The position numbers and the translations under genes are program-made. Below, piece by piece: positions 17,608-26,576 of a stretch of DNA of 64,000 bases (position 1 is the first letter of the stretch; every line of letters starts with the position of its first letter). The stretch spans positions 62,001-126,000 of the forward strand of contig CAXXKB010000006.1 of NCBI GenBank assembly GCA_963668245.2, written 5' to 3'. The notes beneath the pieces are model-generated. The model saw only the letters and a list, made by a program, of their open reading frames with translations, was not told the DNA's origin and did not search any database. This stretch comes from Anoxybacterium sp963668245. Lineage in GTDB: Bacteria; Bacillota; Clostridia; Peptostreptococcales; Anaerovoracaceae.

Positions 17608-17776
17608 TCGTGATTTACTTTTTATGGTGTTTTTGATATTCGTCCCATGGTTGATTCGGATTTTCATTTCAAAGCCGATTTTTGCTACTTTCCGTTTGGA
17701 ATAGATGGGTGGTGATTCGAAGTGACTGCAGAATTAGAATTATGTAGTCAAATATTTGCTGAAGAAATAAAAGAAT

Positions 17777-17810
17777 CCCATGGTCTGACTGAGATTATCA
17801 AAACCATGGG
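17777..17810 (-). terminator. Likely terminator after the toxin tip 2/immunity pair
   Basis: CCCATGGT (17777-17784) and ACCATGGG (17803-17810) form an 8-bp stem with a T-rich tract after it on the minus strand. It explains most of the gap 17573-17890; the 32-codon plus-strand stretch across it (17722-17820) is not convincing as a gene. Confidence 0.5.
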
Positions 17811-17822
17811 GTATTTTTAGAA

Positions 17823-17838
17823 TTATGTTGCTGGTTTA
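17823..17838. repeat. 16-bp repeat after an immunity gene, copy 2
   Basis: TTATGTTGCTGGTTTA, one base different from 13942-13957, again just downstream of an immunity gene. Confidence 0.4.
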
Positions 17839-17890
17839 GAGCAAGTTCTGTAGTGAGAGAATATGAAAGATACGCATCTCTTGCTCAAAA

Positions 17891-18238
17891 TTACAAACCT
17901 AATTTTGAAAACGGTAAATCAAAAATATCCAATTCATTTTCTTGAATCTTTATAAATGTTGCTACGATATAGAACCTCTTTTGTTCAGTAACCAATACTG
18001 CAATCTCATTACCATCTAATTTATCACCAATTCTTGATTTCAAATAAATCATGTCATCATCATTAGCTTCATGAATTTCAAGATTTGGCAATAATTTGGG
18101 TAAATCCACATATTTCACATCAGTCACAACTATATCCAAATTTGTATTTTTATTTGAATCCTTAGGACTTCTCACTAACAACTCCCCATGGCTCACACGA
18201 TAATACCAAAACTTAAAATTTCTTTTTGTTATTTTCAT
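17891..18238 (-). CDS. Immunity protein for Rhs toxin tip 2
   Basis: 115 residues, soluble and acidic, starting MKITKRNFKFWYYRVSHGEL and with LLPNLEIHEANDDD and IQENELDIFDLPF. It starts 30 bases after the toxin stop with AAGGAGGT before the ATG, so it is translated together with the toxin end. The pair resembles small immunity proteins that accompany this type of Rhs tip in Firmicutes; I do not recall an established family name. It is the only intact-looking immunity gene next to a tip still joined to the Rhs core. Confidence 0.6.
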   Translation of the reverse strand: MKITKRNFKFWYYRVSHGELLVRSPKDSNKNTNLDIVVTDVKYVDLPKLLPNLEIHEANDDDMIYLKSRIGDKLDGNEIAVLVTEQKRFYIVATFIKIQENELDIFDLPFSKLGL

Positions 18239-18268
18239 ATCATACCTCCTTGAACTAATTACTTTTAT

Positions 18269-19642
18269 TTACTTAAATGGGTTTGGTACTTCTACACCGT
18301 TTTCAAACCATTTAATGCTATCCCACCAATCTGGATTAGTCTTTATTTGGAATAATTCCCAGTCGGTAGCACCACCACCGCCACGAGCAACTCTTTGAAC
18401 AGCTGCCCAAGGACTGTCTACTCCGTCTAAATTGACTAACACCTCTGTATTTGGGTCTGCAAGTTTGTCTAACACTGTATTTCTCCACATTTCTGGGTCG
18501 TAATTTTTGTATGTTTCAGCTCCGTTCTTTGCTGCAAAATCGTCAAGACCGTAATCATCGATTCCAAGCGCAAATCTTTTAGTTTGACTCGTCCCCTTAA
18601 TCTTTTTCATTGCCTTGATAATCCTGTTCCCTTTACCAGCCTTTTCAAGAACACTAATCAATTGGGTTATCTTAGCAGGTGAAGTTGCAAGATCACATAC
18701 AATGCTTCCGATTCGGGTACCCATTTCGTAGACTTCTTCGTTTGTTGCTTTTCTTCTAGCTTTTAGTACTTTGTAATTTTGAAGAACATATTTATAGTCT
18801 TCAATCAGCCCTTCAAATCCAGCTTGTATTAAGTCATCTGTTGTCATTTCTCGATAATATAATGCTTTAGATAAAGAAATTAAATTTGTAGGAGCTTCTA
18901 ATAAAGCTAGAACACTATCACCAATTCCATGAGCGATACCTGAGATTAAGTCATCTGTTTGGGTGGTGTAGTACATGCATCCGCTTGGATCGGTGTTGTT
19001 AACAGGATCATTCCCGCAATAAGCATACCAGTTCCCGCCGTCCTTCATCGGGTCTTCGGTGATGAGGCGTTCTGTTGCAGGGTCGTAGTATCTGCCACGG
19101 AGGTAGACGAATCCTGTTTCCTCGTCTTGGTACTCCCCGCAGTAGCCAAAAGGATTGTAAACTTGGCTGGTTTCTTGTGCCCACATGGCTTCAAAGCTTA
19201 GTTTTTCAGTATCAGTAGCTAGATTACCAAAAGGATCATAAGAATAAGATTGAACTGGGTTTCTGATTCCATCTTTCAGACCAATTATATCACCTTTGTA
19301 ATTTTGCACATAATATAATTTTTCCTGTTGCGGGTTTGCCATTCCGATTAGAGATAGACCACGGTAGTAGTTGTATGTTCCTTGGCTAGTCAATTCACTT
19401 GTAATATTCCCACCGTTATATGTAAAGTACTTGGTGGAGCCATCCACTGTTTTTGAAAATCTCAATCCATCATAACGATAGTTGTAAGAGGAAGTGATTT
19501 CATCGTTATTGTTCACACTGGAAAGTTGATTTCTGCCATTGTAGGAATAATCTATGAAGTAGGAGCCACCTGGCAAATCTTCTTTTGTCTCAGTTAAATT
19601 ACCTTGATTGTCGTAGGTGTAGAGCTCCGTCTTGTCATCCAC
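18269..19642 (-). CDS. Rhs core end with toxin tip 2 (3' part of an interrupted Rhs gene)
   Basis: The Rhs core ends at RGRYYDPATERLITEDP and the NDPVNNTDPSG boundary. The tip follows: a helical pre-toxin region (ISGIAHGIGDSVLALLEAPT, then a Lys-rich stretch) and a C-terminal domain with FALGIDDYGLDDFAAKNGAE, VNLDGVDSPWAAVQRVA and GGATDWELFQIKTNPDWW. The last domain looks like one of the alpha/beta polymorphic toxin domains, whose activity I cannot name. The frame is continuous with the upstream Rhs part (19745-20629) except for one TAG at 19745-19747, so this piece can be made only by re-initiation or readthrough; no ribosome site precedes 19642. Confidence 0.65.
   Translation of the reverse strand: MDDKTELYTYDNQGNLTETKEDLPGGSYFIDYSYNGRNQLSSVNNNDEITSSYNYRYDGLRFSKTVDGSTKYFTYNGGNITSELTSQGTYNYYRGLSLIGMANPQQEKLYYVQNYKGDIIGLKDGIRNPVQSYSYDPFGNLATDTEKLSFEAMWAQETSQVYNPFGYCGEYQDEETGFVYLRGRYYDPATERLITEDPMKDGGNWYAYCGNDPVNNTDPSGCMYYTTQTDDLISGIAHGIGDSVLALLEAPTNLISLSKALYYREMTTDDLIQAGFEGLIEDYKYVLQNYKVLKARRKATNEEVYEMGTRIGSIVCDLATSPAKITQLISVLEKAGKGNRIIKAMKKIKGTSQTKRFALGIDDYGLDDFAAKNGAETYKNYDPEMWRNTVLDKLADPNTEVLVNLDGVDSPWAAVQRVARGGGGATDWELFQIKTNPDWWDSIKWFENGVEVPNPFK
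19006..19622 (-). repeat. 617-bp direct repeat of the Rhs core end, copy B
   Basis: Partner of 16200-16816. This copy is in its original place inside the Rhs gene; copy A is in the displaced tip. Confidence 0.85.
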
Positions 19643-19744
19643 CTTTTTACTGGTAAGCTGATTTACTTCATTATAGGTATAGCTTTCTTCAAGTCTTCCG
19701 TTATCCTGCCAGATGCTCTTATCTATGATGTTGCTGTAAGCATC

Positions 19745-20629
19745 CTAATTGTAACTTGTAATCTTGCCCTTGGAATACTCATTTTCTATATCAGGAGAAC
19801 CTTCTACTGACTGTTCCAATCTGCCCAAACCATCATAGAAGTAGAGTGTTGCAATATCGTCAATCATCGTCTCTGTTTTTCTTCCAAGGAGATCATACTG
19901 ATACTTTTGAGAAGACTGAAGCGTGTCGCCTTGCCAAATGTTTTTTTCAGTTGGATTTGACAGCATGTCGTGGCTGTATTGGGTTAATTCATTTGTTGTG
20001 CTATTTACCTCAGAAATCAGCTTTCCGTCTGCATCATAGGCATAATTGATATTGGCAATATCAGTATAGAGATTGGTTAATCGACCAGATGAATCATATT
20101 CATACTGAAGGGACTGATTCTTTATACCGCTTTGTTCTTCTAGGTAAGAAGTTACTCTTCCGAGTTTGTCATACGCATATTTTTGGGTTATTTCAAGTGG
20201 GTTTCTGATTTGAATCAGTTGGCTAAATGAATCATAGGAAAAAAGGTATTCCCCAGTGGTATCTTGCGCCTTTGTCTTTCTCCCAAGGAAATCATAGTGA
20301 TAGAAAATCAGACTGCTATCTTTGTCATTTTCTTCAGTGAGAAGATTTCCTGTACCATCATAGGTGTAAGTTGTTGTGACTTGATTTTTGTCTGTTTTGG
20401 ATATGAGATTGCCGGCTTTGTCATAGGTGTAAAGCATAGCATTGCCGAGGGCATCTGCTTCGGCAATCATTCGGCCAAGATGGTCATACGTATAGTCTGT
20501 GCCTCGTTTTTCGCTTCCAACAAGACCATCACTCTCTCGAATGACATTTCCAATCGCATCATACTCAAAAAGAAACTTTTCATTGCAAACAATGAAAAGA
20601 AATAGTACTAGAAAAACCAGTGATTTCAA
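19745..20629 (-). CDS. Truncated Rhs repeat protein, 5' part of an interrupted Rhs gene
   Basis: 294 codons of YD/RHS repeats (for example YDHLGRMIAEADALGNAMLY, YTYDGTGNLLTEENDKD, YDLLGRKTETMIDD). An Rhs protein normally has well over 1,000 residues before this region with signal or pre-sheath domains; here the open frame begins at a TTG with no ribosome site and a hydrophobic stretch unlike Rhs, so the 5' part has been deleted. At 19745-19747 an in-frame TAG interrupts an otherwise continuous frame (ITSYN-stop-DAYSNIIDKSIW). The gene lies tail-out from the glutamine synthetase gene. Almost certainly non-functional as a complete toxin. Confidence 0.65.
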   Translation of the reverse strand: MKSLVFLVLFLFIVCNEKFLFEYDAIGNVIRESDGLVGSEKRGTDYTYDHLGRMIAEADALGNAMLYTYDKAGNLISKTDKNQVTTTYTYDGTGNLLTEENDKDSSLIFYHYDFLGRKTKAQDTTGEYLFSYDSFSQLIQIRNPLEITQKYAYDKLGRVTSYLEEQSGIKNQSLQYEYDSSGRLTNLYTDIANINYAYDADGKLISEVNSTTNELTQYSHDMLSNPTEKNIWQGDTLQSSQKYQYDLLGRKTETMIDDIATLYFYDGLGRLEQSVEGSPDIENEYSKGKITSYN

Positions 20630-20679
20630 GGTATAATTAAACGTTATTATATTATTTCAATAAATGGAAAGGAGCTGAC

Positions 20680-22596
20680 GTGGAGATGATGATAGATAGG
20701 ATGCTGTTTTATATCCCTCCTGAACAACACACAGTTAATTTGCTGAAGGAAATACTGACCAAACATGAGGAGATAAAATTTGTTTCCCTAGTAGGCCTTG
20801 ATATCGGCGGTCATGATACGGATGAAAAAATACCAATTTCTTTGTTTTTAAAGGATATGGATCAAATTTTGAAGCAAGGTGTACAAACAGACGGCTCCAG
20901 TGTTATGCTTCCCAAAATTGCAGAACTAAACAATGCAAAAGTAGATATCATACCAGATCTTGATGTGAATTGGTATGTTGATTATAATTATAGTTTTCTT
21001 TCTGAAGACACCAAATTACCAGTAGGAACCCTTAGAATACCATCTCTTTTGGTGCACAATGACGAAATGAAAGTGGGATCCCGCGTTATTTTAAAACACG
21101 CAGTAGAAACATTTAAAGCAGGATTGTTACGGTTGCTTAAAGAAAACCCATATGTTTTTTCCTATCTAGACATCACATCGGTGGATGATATTGAAGAAAT
21201 AATACTGACGGCAGCCACTGAGCTGGAGTTTTGGGTTAAAACGCCAGATGACAAGGCAGACAGAGAACAGCTTTCTACTTCTCAAATACTGAAAGAGCAA
21301 TACTGGAAGAGGACGATTGGACCTGTGAGAACGGCTCTGGAAAAATCATTGATTTTACTTGAGCAGTATGGATTAAAAGTTGAAATGGGTCACAAAGAGG
21401 TTGGTGGCGTTAAGGCAAAGCTGGGCAATTCAGGTGAATTTGATCATGTGATGGAGCAACTGGAAATAGATTGGGGATATAGCAATGCCTTGCAGGCAGC
21501 TGACAATGAAAATCAAGTGAAATATGTAGTAAGAGATGTATTTCGATCTCATGGTCTTGAGGTAACCTTTATGGCAAAACCAATGGAAGGGGTTGCAGGA
21601 AACGGCGAACATACCCATATGGGTGTATCGGTACGCTTGAAGGACGGAAGAATTGTAAACCTCTTCTCGCCTATGGTTGCAGAGGATGATTTTTTGAGCC
21701 CTGTAGGATTTGGCGCTTTGATGGGGATATTAAAAAACTATGAAGTAGTGAATCCGTTTGTAGCCTCTTCAAATGACGCACTCAATCGTCTAAAACCAGG
21801 GTTTGAAGCGCCTGTTTGCATTGTTACGTCTTTAGGCCATTCTGCAAAAGTGCCATCAAGAAATAGAACGGTGCTAGTTGGCCTTGTTAGAGACATGAAG
21901 AATCCCCTTGCAACCAGATTTGAATTAAGAGCACCAAACCCGAAAAGTGATACATATTTGGTGCTCAGTGCAGCGTATCTTGCGATGTTAGATGGTATCG
22001 AAGCAGCGTTGATTAATCAAAAAACACCTGAAGAATTGCTCGCTTCTCTGTCAAAGAAAAATGGGGTTTCCGATTTTTATTTAGAGACCGAAAGAGCGTA
22101 TCGAAGCGAAAAGGATGTTTTTGAAGAGTATGGTGAAGAGGAACGGGAATCGCTCTTTGGAAGAGCACCAGCTACTGTGTGGGAGAATTTAAAAGGATTC
22201 CATATGAATCCAGAAAAATTAAATGTATTGTTGAAGCATCCTACAGTATTTGACCAAATTACTATTGCGTCATATGAAGAAGCTGTTATGGCAGGATGGA
22301 TCACAGAGCTATATAGCAGAATCATTCCAGACACAATGTCTTTGGTACGGGACTGTAAAAAAATACATACGGACCATGATTGTACTGATTTTGACATGCT
22401 GAACTGGAAACGCATTCAAGAATTACGGGTCTACCTTGGACAAGATGAAATCGTTAAAAAATGTCTTTTGACCCGCATAAAACAAGCGCTGGATGCCAAG
22501 AACTATCAAGAAGCATCGGAAATGCAGATTGAAATGCAACAAAAGGTAAAAGAGCTCATCGATACCTATATTGAATATAAAAAAAATTTGTTATAG
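20680..22596 (+). CDS. Glutamine synthetase-like protein, long form
   Basis: 638 residues. The glutamine-synthetase fold is visible: an N-terminal beta-grasp segment (TDEKIPISLFLKDMDQIL, then QTDGSSVMLP), catalytic Glu and His boxes (GHKEVGGVKAKLG; VAGNGEHTHMGVSVRL), the loop SRNRTVLVGLVRD and FELRAPNPKSDTYL, where the last Arg binds glutamate or phosphate. It is much longer than GSI (about 440) because of inserts in the middle and a helical C-terminal tail of about 130 residues. It may make glutamine or another gamma-glutamyl amide. AAGGAG lies five bases before GTG 20680; ATG 20686 is an alternative. Its stop is 12 bases before serS. Confidence 0.75.
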   Translation: MEMMIDRMLFYIPPEQHTVNLLKEILTKHEEIKFVSLVGLDIGGHDTDEKIPISLFLKDMDQILKQGVQTDGSSVMLPKIAELNNAKVDIIPDLDVNWYVDYNYSFLSEDTKLPVGTLRIPSLLVHNDEMKVGSRVILKHAVETFKAGLLRLLKENPYVFSYLDITSVDDIEEIILTAATELEFWVKTPDDKADREQLSTSQILKEQYWKRTIGPVRTALEKSLILLEQYGLKVEMGHKEVGGVKAKLGNSGEFDHVMEQLEIDWGYSNALQAADNENQVKYVVRDVFRSHGLEVTFMAKPMEGVAGNGEHTHMGVSVRLKDGRIVNLFSPMVAEDDFLSPVGFGALMGILKNYEVVNPFVASSNDALNRLKPGFEAPVCIVTSLGHSAKVPSRNRTVLVGLVRDMKNPLATRFELRAPNPKSDTYLVLSAAYLAMLDGIEAALINQKTPEELLASLSKKNGVSDFYLETERAYRSEKDVFEEYGEEERESLFGRAPATVWENLKGFHMNPEKLNVLLKHPTVFDQITIASYEEAVMAGWITELYSRIIPDTMSLVRDCKKIHTDHDCTDFDMLNWKRIQELRVYLGQDEIVKKCLLTRIKQALDAKNYQEASEMQIEMQQKVKELIDTYIEYKKNLL

Positions 22597-22608
22597 AAGG
22601 AGAAGAAG

Positions 22609-23883
22609 ATGTTAGATATTAAGCGAATCAGAGAAGAATTTGAGCAAGTGAAAAAAGCTGTAGAATCCAGAGGACAAGGTGACTACGGAATAGATAATGT
22701 GCTGGCCCTAGACGGAAAAAGGAGAAGCATACTGGCAACCGTTGAGCAGATGAAAAATCAGCAAAACCAAAAATCAAAAGATATCCCAAAACTAAAAAAA
22801 GAGGGTCAGGACACAACCACATTGATGGCAGAAATGAAACAACTTTCTGAGCAGATAAAAATTATGGATGGTGAGGTGAGTCAAATCGAAGAAGATTTGA
22901 AAAATGCACTCCTCAACATTCCAAATACGCCATCTCCTAATGTGGTCGTTGGAACAAACGAAGAAGACAATGTTGAAGTCAGAAGATGGGGTGACCCTAG
23001 ACAGTTTGATTTTGAACAAAAAGCACACTGGGATATCGGGCAAGAACTTGATATTCTCGACTTTGAGCGAGCAGCAAAAATTTCTGGAGCAAGATTTACG
23101 GTATATAAGGGAATGGGTGCAAGACTAGAACGTGCAATCATAAACTTTATGCTGAATCTTCATACAGAAGAACATGGGTTTACAGAGATTCTGCCGCCAT
23201 TTATGGTCAACCGAGATGCCATGACAGGAACAGGACAACTTCCTAAATTTGAAGATGACATGTTCTGGATTCCTGCTAAAGATTTTTTCTTAGTGCCTAC
23301 AGCGGAGGTTCCTGTCACAAATCTTAGAATGAATGAAATAATGGATGGAGAAGAACTCCCCGTTTACTATACTGCATATACTCCATGCTTTAGAAAAGAA
23401 GCTGGATCTGCGGGGAGAGATACAAGAGGTTTGATTCGTCAGCATCAGTTTAACAAAGTGGAGTTGGTTAAATTTGTAAAACCAGAAGAATCATATCAAG
23501 AGCTAGATTCATTGACGAAAGCAGCAGAAGAAGTTTTGAAACGACTTGGAATTCCTTATCGTGTTGTTCAACTTTGCACTGGCGATATGGGTTTTTCTTC
23601 CGCTATGACATATGATATTGAAGTTTGGATGCCAAGCTATGGTAGATATGTTGAAATTTCTTCATGTAGTAATTTTGAGAGCTATCAAGCAAGAAGAGCG
23701 GGAATTCGTTTTAGACCAGATATGAAAAGTAAACCAGACTTCGTGCATACATTAAATGGATCTGGATTAGCTGTGGGAAGAACGTTTGCTGCTATTTTGG
23801 AAAACTATCAGGAATCAGATGGATCTGTTACAATTCCAGAGGCATTAAGACCGTTTATGGGAATCGATAAAATATCAAAATAA
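22609..23883 (+). CDS. serS: Seryl-tRNA synthetase
   Basis: Charges tRNA-Ser (and tRNA-Sec if present). It has the N-terminal coiled-coil arm (MLDIKRIREEFEQVKKAVES to about residue 105) and the class II catalytic core: the TAEVPVT motif, motif 2 FRKEAGSAGRDTRGLIRQHQ, the EISSCSNFESYQARR loop and motif 3 NGSGLAVGRTFAAILENYQ. 424 residues, the typical length. AGAAGGAGAAG precedes the ATG. It is transcribed between the glutamine synthetase-like gene and DUF951. No serine T-box is seen in front of it because it is internal to the operon. Confidence 0.97.
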   Translation: MLDIKRIREEFEQVKKAVESRGQGDYGIDNVLALDGKRRSILATVEQMKNQQNQKSKDIPKLKKEGQDTTTLMAEMKQLSEQIKIMDGEVSQIEEDLKNALLNIPNTPSPNVVVGTNEEDNVEVRRWGDPRQFDFEQKAHWDIGQELDILDFERAAKISGARFTVYKGMGARLERAIINFMLNLHTEEHGFTEILPPFMVNRDAMTGTGQLPKFEDDMFWIPAKDFFLVPTAEVPVTNLRMNEIMDGEELPVYYTAYTPCFRKEAGSAGRDTRGLIRQHQFNKVELVKFVKPEESYQELDSLTKAAEEVLKRLGIPYRVVQLCTGDMGFSSAMTYDIEVWMPSYGRYVEISSCSNFESYQARRAGIRFRPDMKSKPDFVHTLNGSGLAVGRTFAAILENYQESDGSVTIPEALRPFMGIDKISK

Positions 23884-23936
23884 GACAAACTGTAGTATTA
23901 TTTGCATATTGTGCATGGAAAGGGGAGCATTCTTTC

Positions 23937-24125
23937 ATGCCTATGAAATTAGAAGTTGGAGATGTTGTAGAATTGAAAAAAGTCCATCCTTGTGGAGGTA
24001 ATCAGTTTACCATCATGAGGACTGGGATGGATTTTCGCATTAAATGCAACACTTGTGAATCGCAAATATGGATTAATAGGCCAGATCTTGAAAAAAGAAT
24101 AAAAAAAATAATTGTAGAGGGATAA
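23937..24125 (+). CDS. DUF951 family small protein
   Basis: 62 residues: LEVGDVVELKKVHPCGGNQF, RTGMDFRIKCNTCE, INRPDLEKRIKKI. This matches DUF951, a small Firmicutes protein with a CG-x-CNTC zinc-binding look whose function is not established. AAAGGGGAGC lies upstream of the ATG. It is often found near ribosomal or replication genes; here it follows serS and ends two bases before the next gene, so the two are translated together. Confidence 0.85.
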   Translation: MPMKLEVGDVVELKKVHPCGGNQFTIMRTGMDFRIKCNTCESQIWINRPDLEKRIKKIIVEG

Positions 24126-24127
24126 GT

Positions 24128-25042
24128 ATGGAAATGGAACTGTGCGAAAGAAACAATACCCATAAAGAGGCTGTTCAAAAAGAGCAGGATCAAGTGAAGG
24201 AACTGTTGCGACGCGGAACAGTTCGCCACTACTTTACAGGTCCAGAAAGCATTTGGACCAAAGAAGGCTTTGGAATCGTTGTAGGAGGACTTTTGACAAC
24301 GGGATTTGGGCTTTTCATATTTCCAAGTATCATTCAGTATCTTGGCACCAGCCAAAAGCTAGAAATCTTATGCATGCTACTTGTGATTACTGGCACGATG
24401 TTTTGTATCAAGGGTGTCTATCAAATGATTCAAGATGGAAAAATGAGAAGAGAGCCTGTCTCTGATGAAGTATTTGATCAAATCCTAGCCCATGATTTGG
24501 AAGAACTAAAGAAAATAAGCCAAAAATCGATTGAAGAAAGCTGCCAAGAATACAGGGATGAAATAAAAAATATCGATGAATTTGTTCTTGTGAAAGGCCC
24601 AAGAGACTATGTATATAATGTGAATCTACCACTTCTTATGAAAGTGGGGGAAGATAATAAGGTACGATATTCAAACTTTTCTTTGATGGCACTTTTTTTG
24701 GGAAAAGAGAGAGCATTCCTCTTTACCTCGATTTACAATATGAGAGACGGAAAGAGTAAGTTCCATCATGTATATGAATGCCCTTATGGAGAAATGAGAT
24801 TTGTCGGATTCCGAGATCAAAAGACAGAGACGATTAACCAAAAAGGAAAATCCCTTTCTCAAAATCTAAAAGTCATGGTAATTGACGCAGGAGAGGGCGA
24901 ACATGATACGCTTTCTATTCCAGTTGCAGACTACGATTTTATTCAAAAGAATGGTGGTTTTTTTGATATGGGCGACGCCCAAAAAGCTGTGGAAATATTG
25001 TCTGAAAAAATGAGCAAAGGCAATGATTCAATAATAAAGTAA
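24128..25042 (+). CDS. Two-span membrane protein, unknown function
   Basis: 304 residues that I do not recognise. A charged N-terminus with LLRRGTVRHYFTGPE is followed by two membrane helices (GFGIVVGGLLTTGFGLFIFP and EILCMLLVITGTMFCIKGVY). The cytoplasmic domain of about 200 residues is mixed alpha/beta (VLVKGPRDYVYNVNLPLLMK, FGKERAFLFTSIYNM-like strands and HHVYECPYGEMRFVGF), reminiscent of a PH-like or YcxB-like domain. Its start overlaps the end of DUF951 (GAGGGATAAGT ATG), so it is in the same operon. It is not toxic or mobile in character. Confidence 0.5.
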   Translation: MEMELCERNNTHKEAVQKEQDQVKELLRRGTVRHYFTGPESIWTKEGFGIVVGGLLTTGFGLFIFPSIIQYLGTSQKLEILCMLLVITGTMFCIKGVYQMIQDGKMRREPVSDEVFDQILAHDLEELKKISQKSIEESCQEYRDEIKNIDEFVLVKGPRDYVYNVNLPLLMKVGEDNKVRYSNFSLMALFLGKERAFLFTSIYNMRDGKSKFHHVYECPYGEMRFVGFRDQKTETINQKGKSLSQNLKVMVIDAGEGEHDTLSIPVADYDFIQKNGGFFDMGDAQKAVEILSEKMSKGNDSIIK

Positions 25043-25071
25043 AAATATGAGTGAGTTTAGGAGTGAATTGA

Positions 25072-26553
25072 TTGATTACAATTGCAATAGTATTTATTAT
25101 TTATTTGGCACTGATGGTGGCCATTGGTTTTAAGTTTTATAGTAAAACCAGCAACTTGACAGATTATTTCTTAGGTGGTAGAAATTTGGGGAGTTGGCTT
25201 ACGGCGTTATCAGCCCAAGCCTCGGACATGAGTGGATGGCTTTTAATTGGATTACCAGGAACCGCATATGTGATTTATGCAGGAACAGCAGAAGCAATTT
25301 GGACTGCCATCGGCCTTGTTGCAGGAACCTATTTGAACTGGCTTCTTGTAGCAAAAAGGTTAAGAACGTATACAGAGGTTTCAGGAAACTCTATCACAAT
25401 TCCCGACTTTTTAGAAAACAGATTTAAAGATTCAAAACACATTCTTAGAATTGTATCAGCAGTGTTTATTGTGATCTTTTTCCTTGTTTATACATCTTCA
25501 CAGTTTTCGGCTGGTGCAAAACTTTTTTCCACTGTATTTGGAATGAACTATACAGCCGGACTCATTCTTGGGGCAGCAATTATTGTCAGTTACACCGCAT
25601 TGGGTGGCTTTTCTGCAGTTTGCTGGACAGATGCAATTCAAGGAACCATTATGTTTTTTGCTCTTCTGATTGTACCGTTTATGGCGGCAACAGAAATGGG
25701 AGGCGTCAGTGGTGTGGCAGAGCGATTGGCTCAGATTACACCTGAAACCTTTGGTTTCTTTCCACTGAAAGATGGAGCAATCAATACGATGCTCATTGCT
25801 TCAGGCTTAGGGTGGGGCTTGGGATACTTTGGACAACCTCATATTTTAACCAGATTCATGGCGATTCAGTCTCCCGATATGATTCGCAAATCAAGAAATA
25901 TTGCAATGATTTGGGTAATTATCACTCTGTCTACTGCTGTGGCTATTGGTGTAATTGGAAAAGCTTACTTACCAGAATTGGCAGATGGGGAAACAATCTA
26001 CATGGCAATGATTGACACCATGTTCCCTGATGTGGTTGCAGGAATCCTATTGACCGCAATTTTAGCGGCGATTATGAGTACAGCAAGTTCACAACTCCTA
26101 GTGACAGCATCCTCTGCTTCAAGGGATTTGTACGCATTGTTATTTAAAAAGAGTACGGAAGGCACGGAAATCGTGTGGGTGAGCAGAGCTACTGTTTTAA
26201 TCGTTTCGTTGATTGCGATTGTCCTTGCTATGGATGCAAATAGCTCAGTATTTGGTTTGGTTTCTTGCGCTTGGGGCGGATTCGGCTCTGCATTTGGACC
26301 GCTGATTTTATTCGCACTATTTTGGAAAAGAACAACGGTACAAGGAGCGGTCGTTGGAATGCTCACTGGTGGCATTGTTGACTTAGGTTGGTATGCAATG
26401 AAAGGATATGGCGGGATTTTCTCCGTATATGAAATTATCCCTGGGTTTATTGCGTCCTCAATCTTAATTATTGTTGTCAGCTTAGCCACAAAACTGCCAA
26501 AAGAAATAGAAGCTGAGTTTGAATTATTCCAAAAACCATGGGTACAAAAATAG
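25072..26553 (+). CDS. putP: Sodium/proline symporter
   Basis: A 493-residue secondary transporter of the SSS family with 12-13 membrane helices. Family motifs are visible: DYFLGGRNLGSWLTALSAQA (helix 2), SDMSGWLLIGLPG, GFGSAFGPLILFALFWKRTT and FILASAQLL-like STASSQLLVTASSASRDLY near residue 345, with the Na-site Ser pair. It imports proline with Na+. Translation starts at TTG 25072, about eight bases after AGGAG. It may serve Stickland-type amino-acid metabolism, which is inference from the organism type. Confidence 0.9.
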   Translation: MITIAIVFIIYLALMVAIGFKFYSKTSNLTDYFLGGRNLGSWLTALSAQASDMSGWLLIGLPGTAYVIYAGTAEAIWTAIGLVAGTYLNWLLVAKRLRTYTEVSGNSITIPDFLENRFKDSKHILRIVSAVFIVIFFLVYTSSQFSAGAKLFSTVFGMNYTAGLILGAAIIVSYTALGGFSAVCWTDAIQGTIMFFALLIVPFMAATEMGGVSGVAERLAQITPETFGFFPLKDGAINTMLIASGLGWGLGYFGQPHILTRFMAIQSPDMIRKSRNIAMIWVIITLSTAVAIGVIGKAYLPELADGETIYMAMIDTMFPDVVAGILLTAILAAIMSTASSQLLVTASSASRDLYALLFKKSTEGTEIVWVSRATVLIVSLIAIVLAMDANSSVFGLVSCAWGGFGSAFGPLILFALFWKRTTVQGAVVGMLTGGIVDLGWYAMKGYGGIFSVYEIIPGFIASSILIIVVSLATKLPKEIEAEFELFQKPWVQK

Positions 26554-26576
26554 TATAAAAATACTTCGATAAATGT

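Noticed and set aside
17333..17704. Plus-strand open frame of 123 codons
   Set aside because: It runs opposite to the recombinase remnant, has no ribosome site and no recognisable sequence; the minus-strand frame has clear recombinase motifs.
17722..17820. 32-codon plus-strand frame after the immunity gene
   Set aside because: Most of it is explained by a terminator-like hairpin (17777-17810) and it has no ribosome site.
19745..19747. Programmed readthrough of the Rhs amber codon
   Set aside because: The gene lacks its 5' end and start, so simple decay is the more economical reading.
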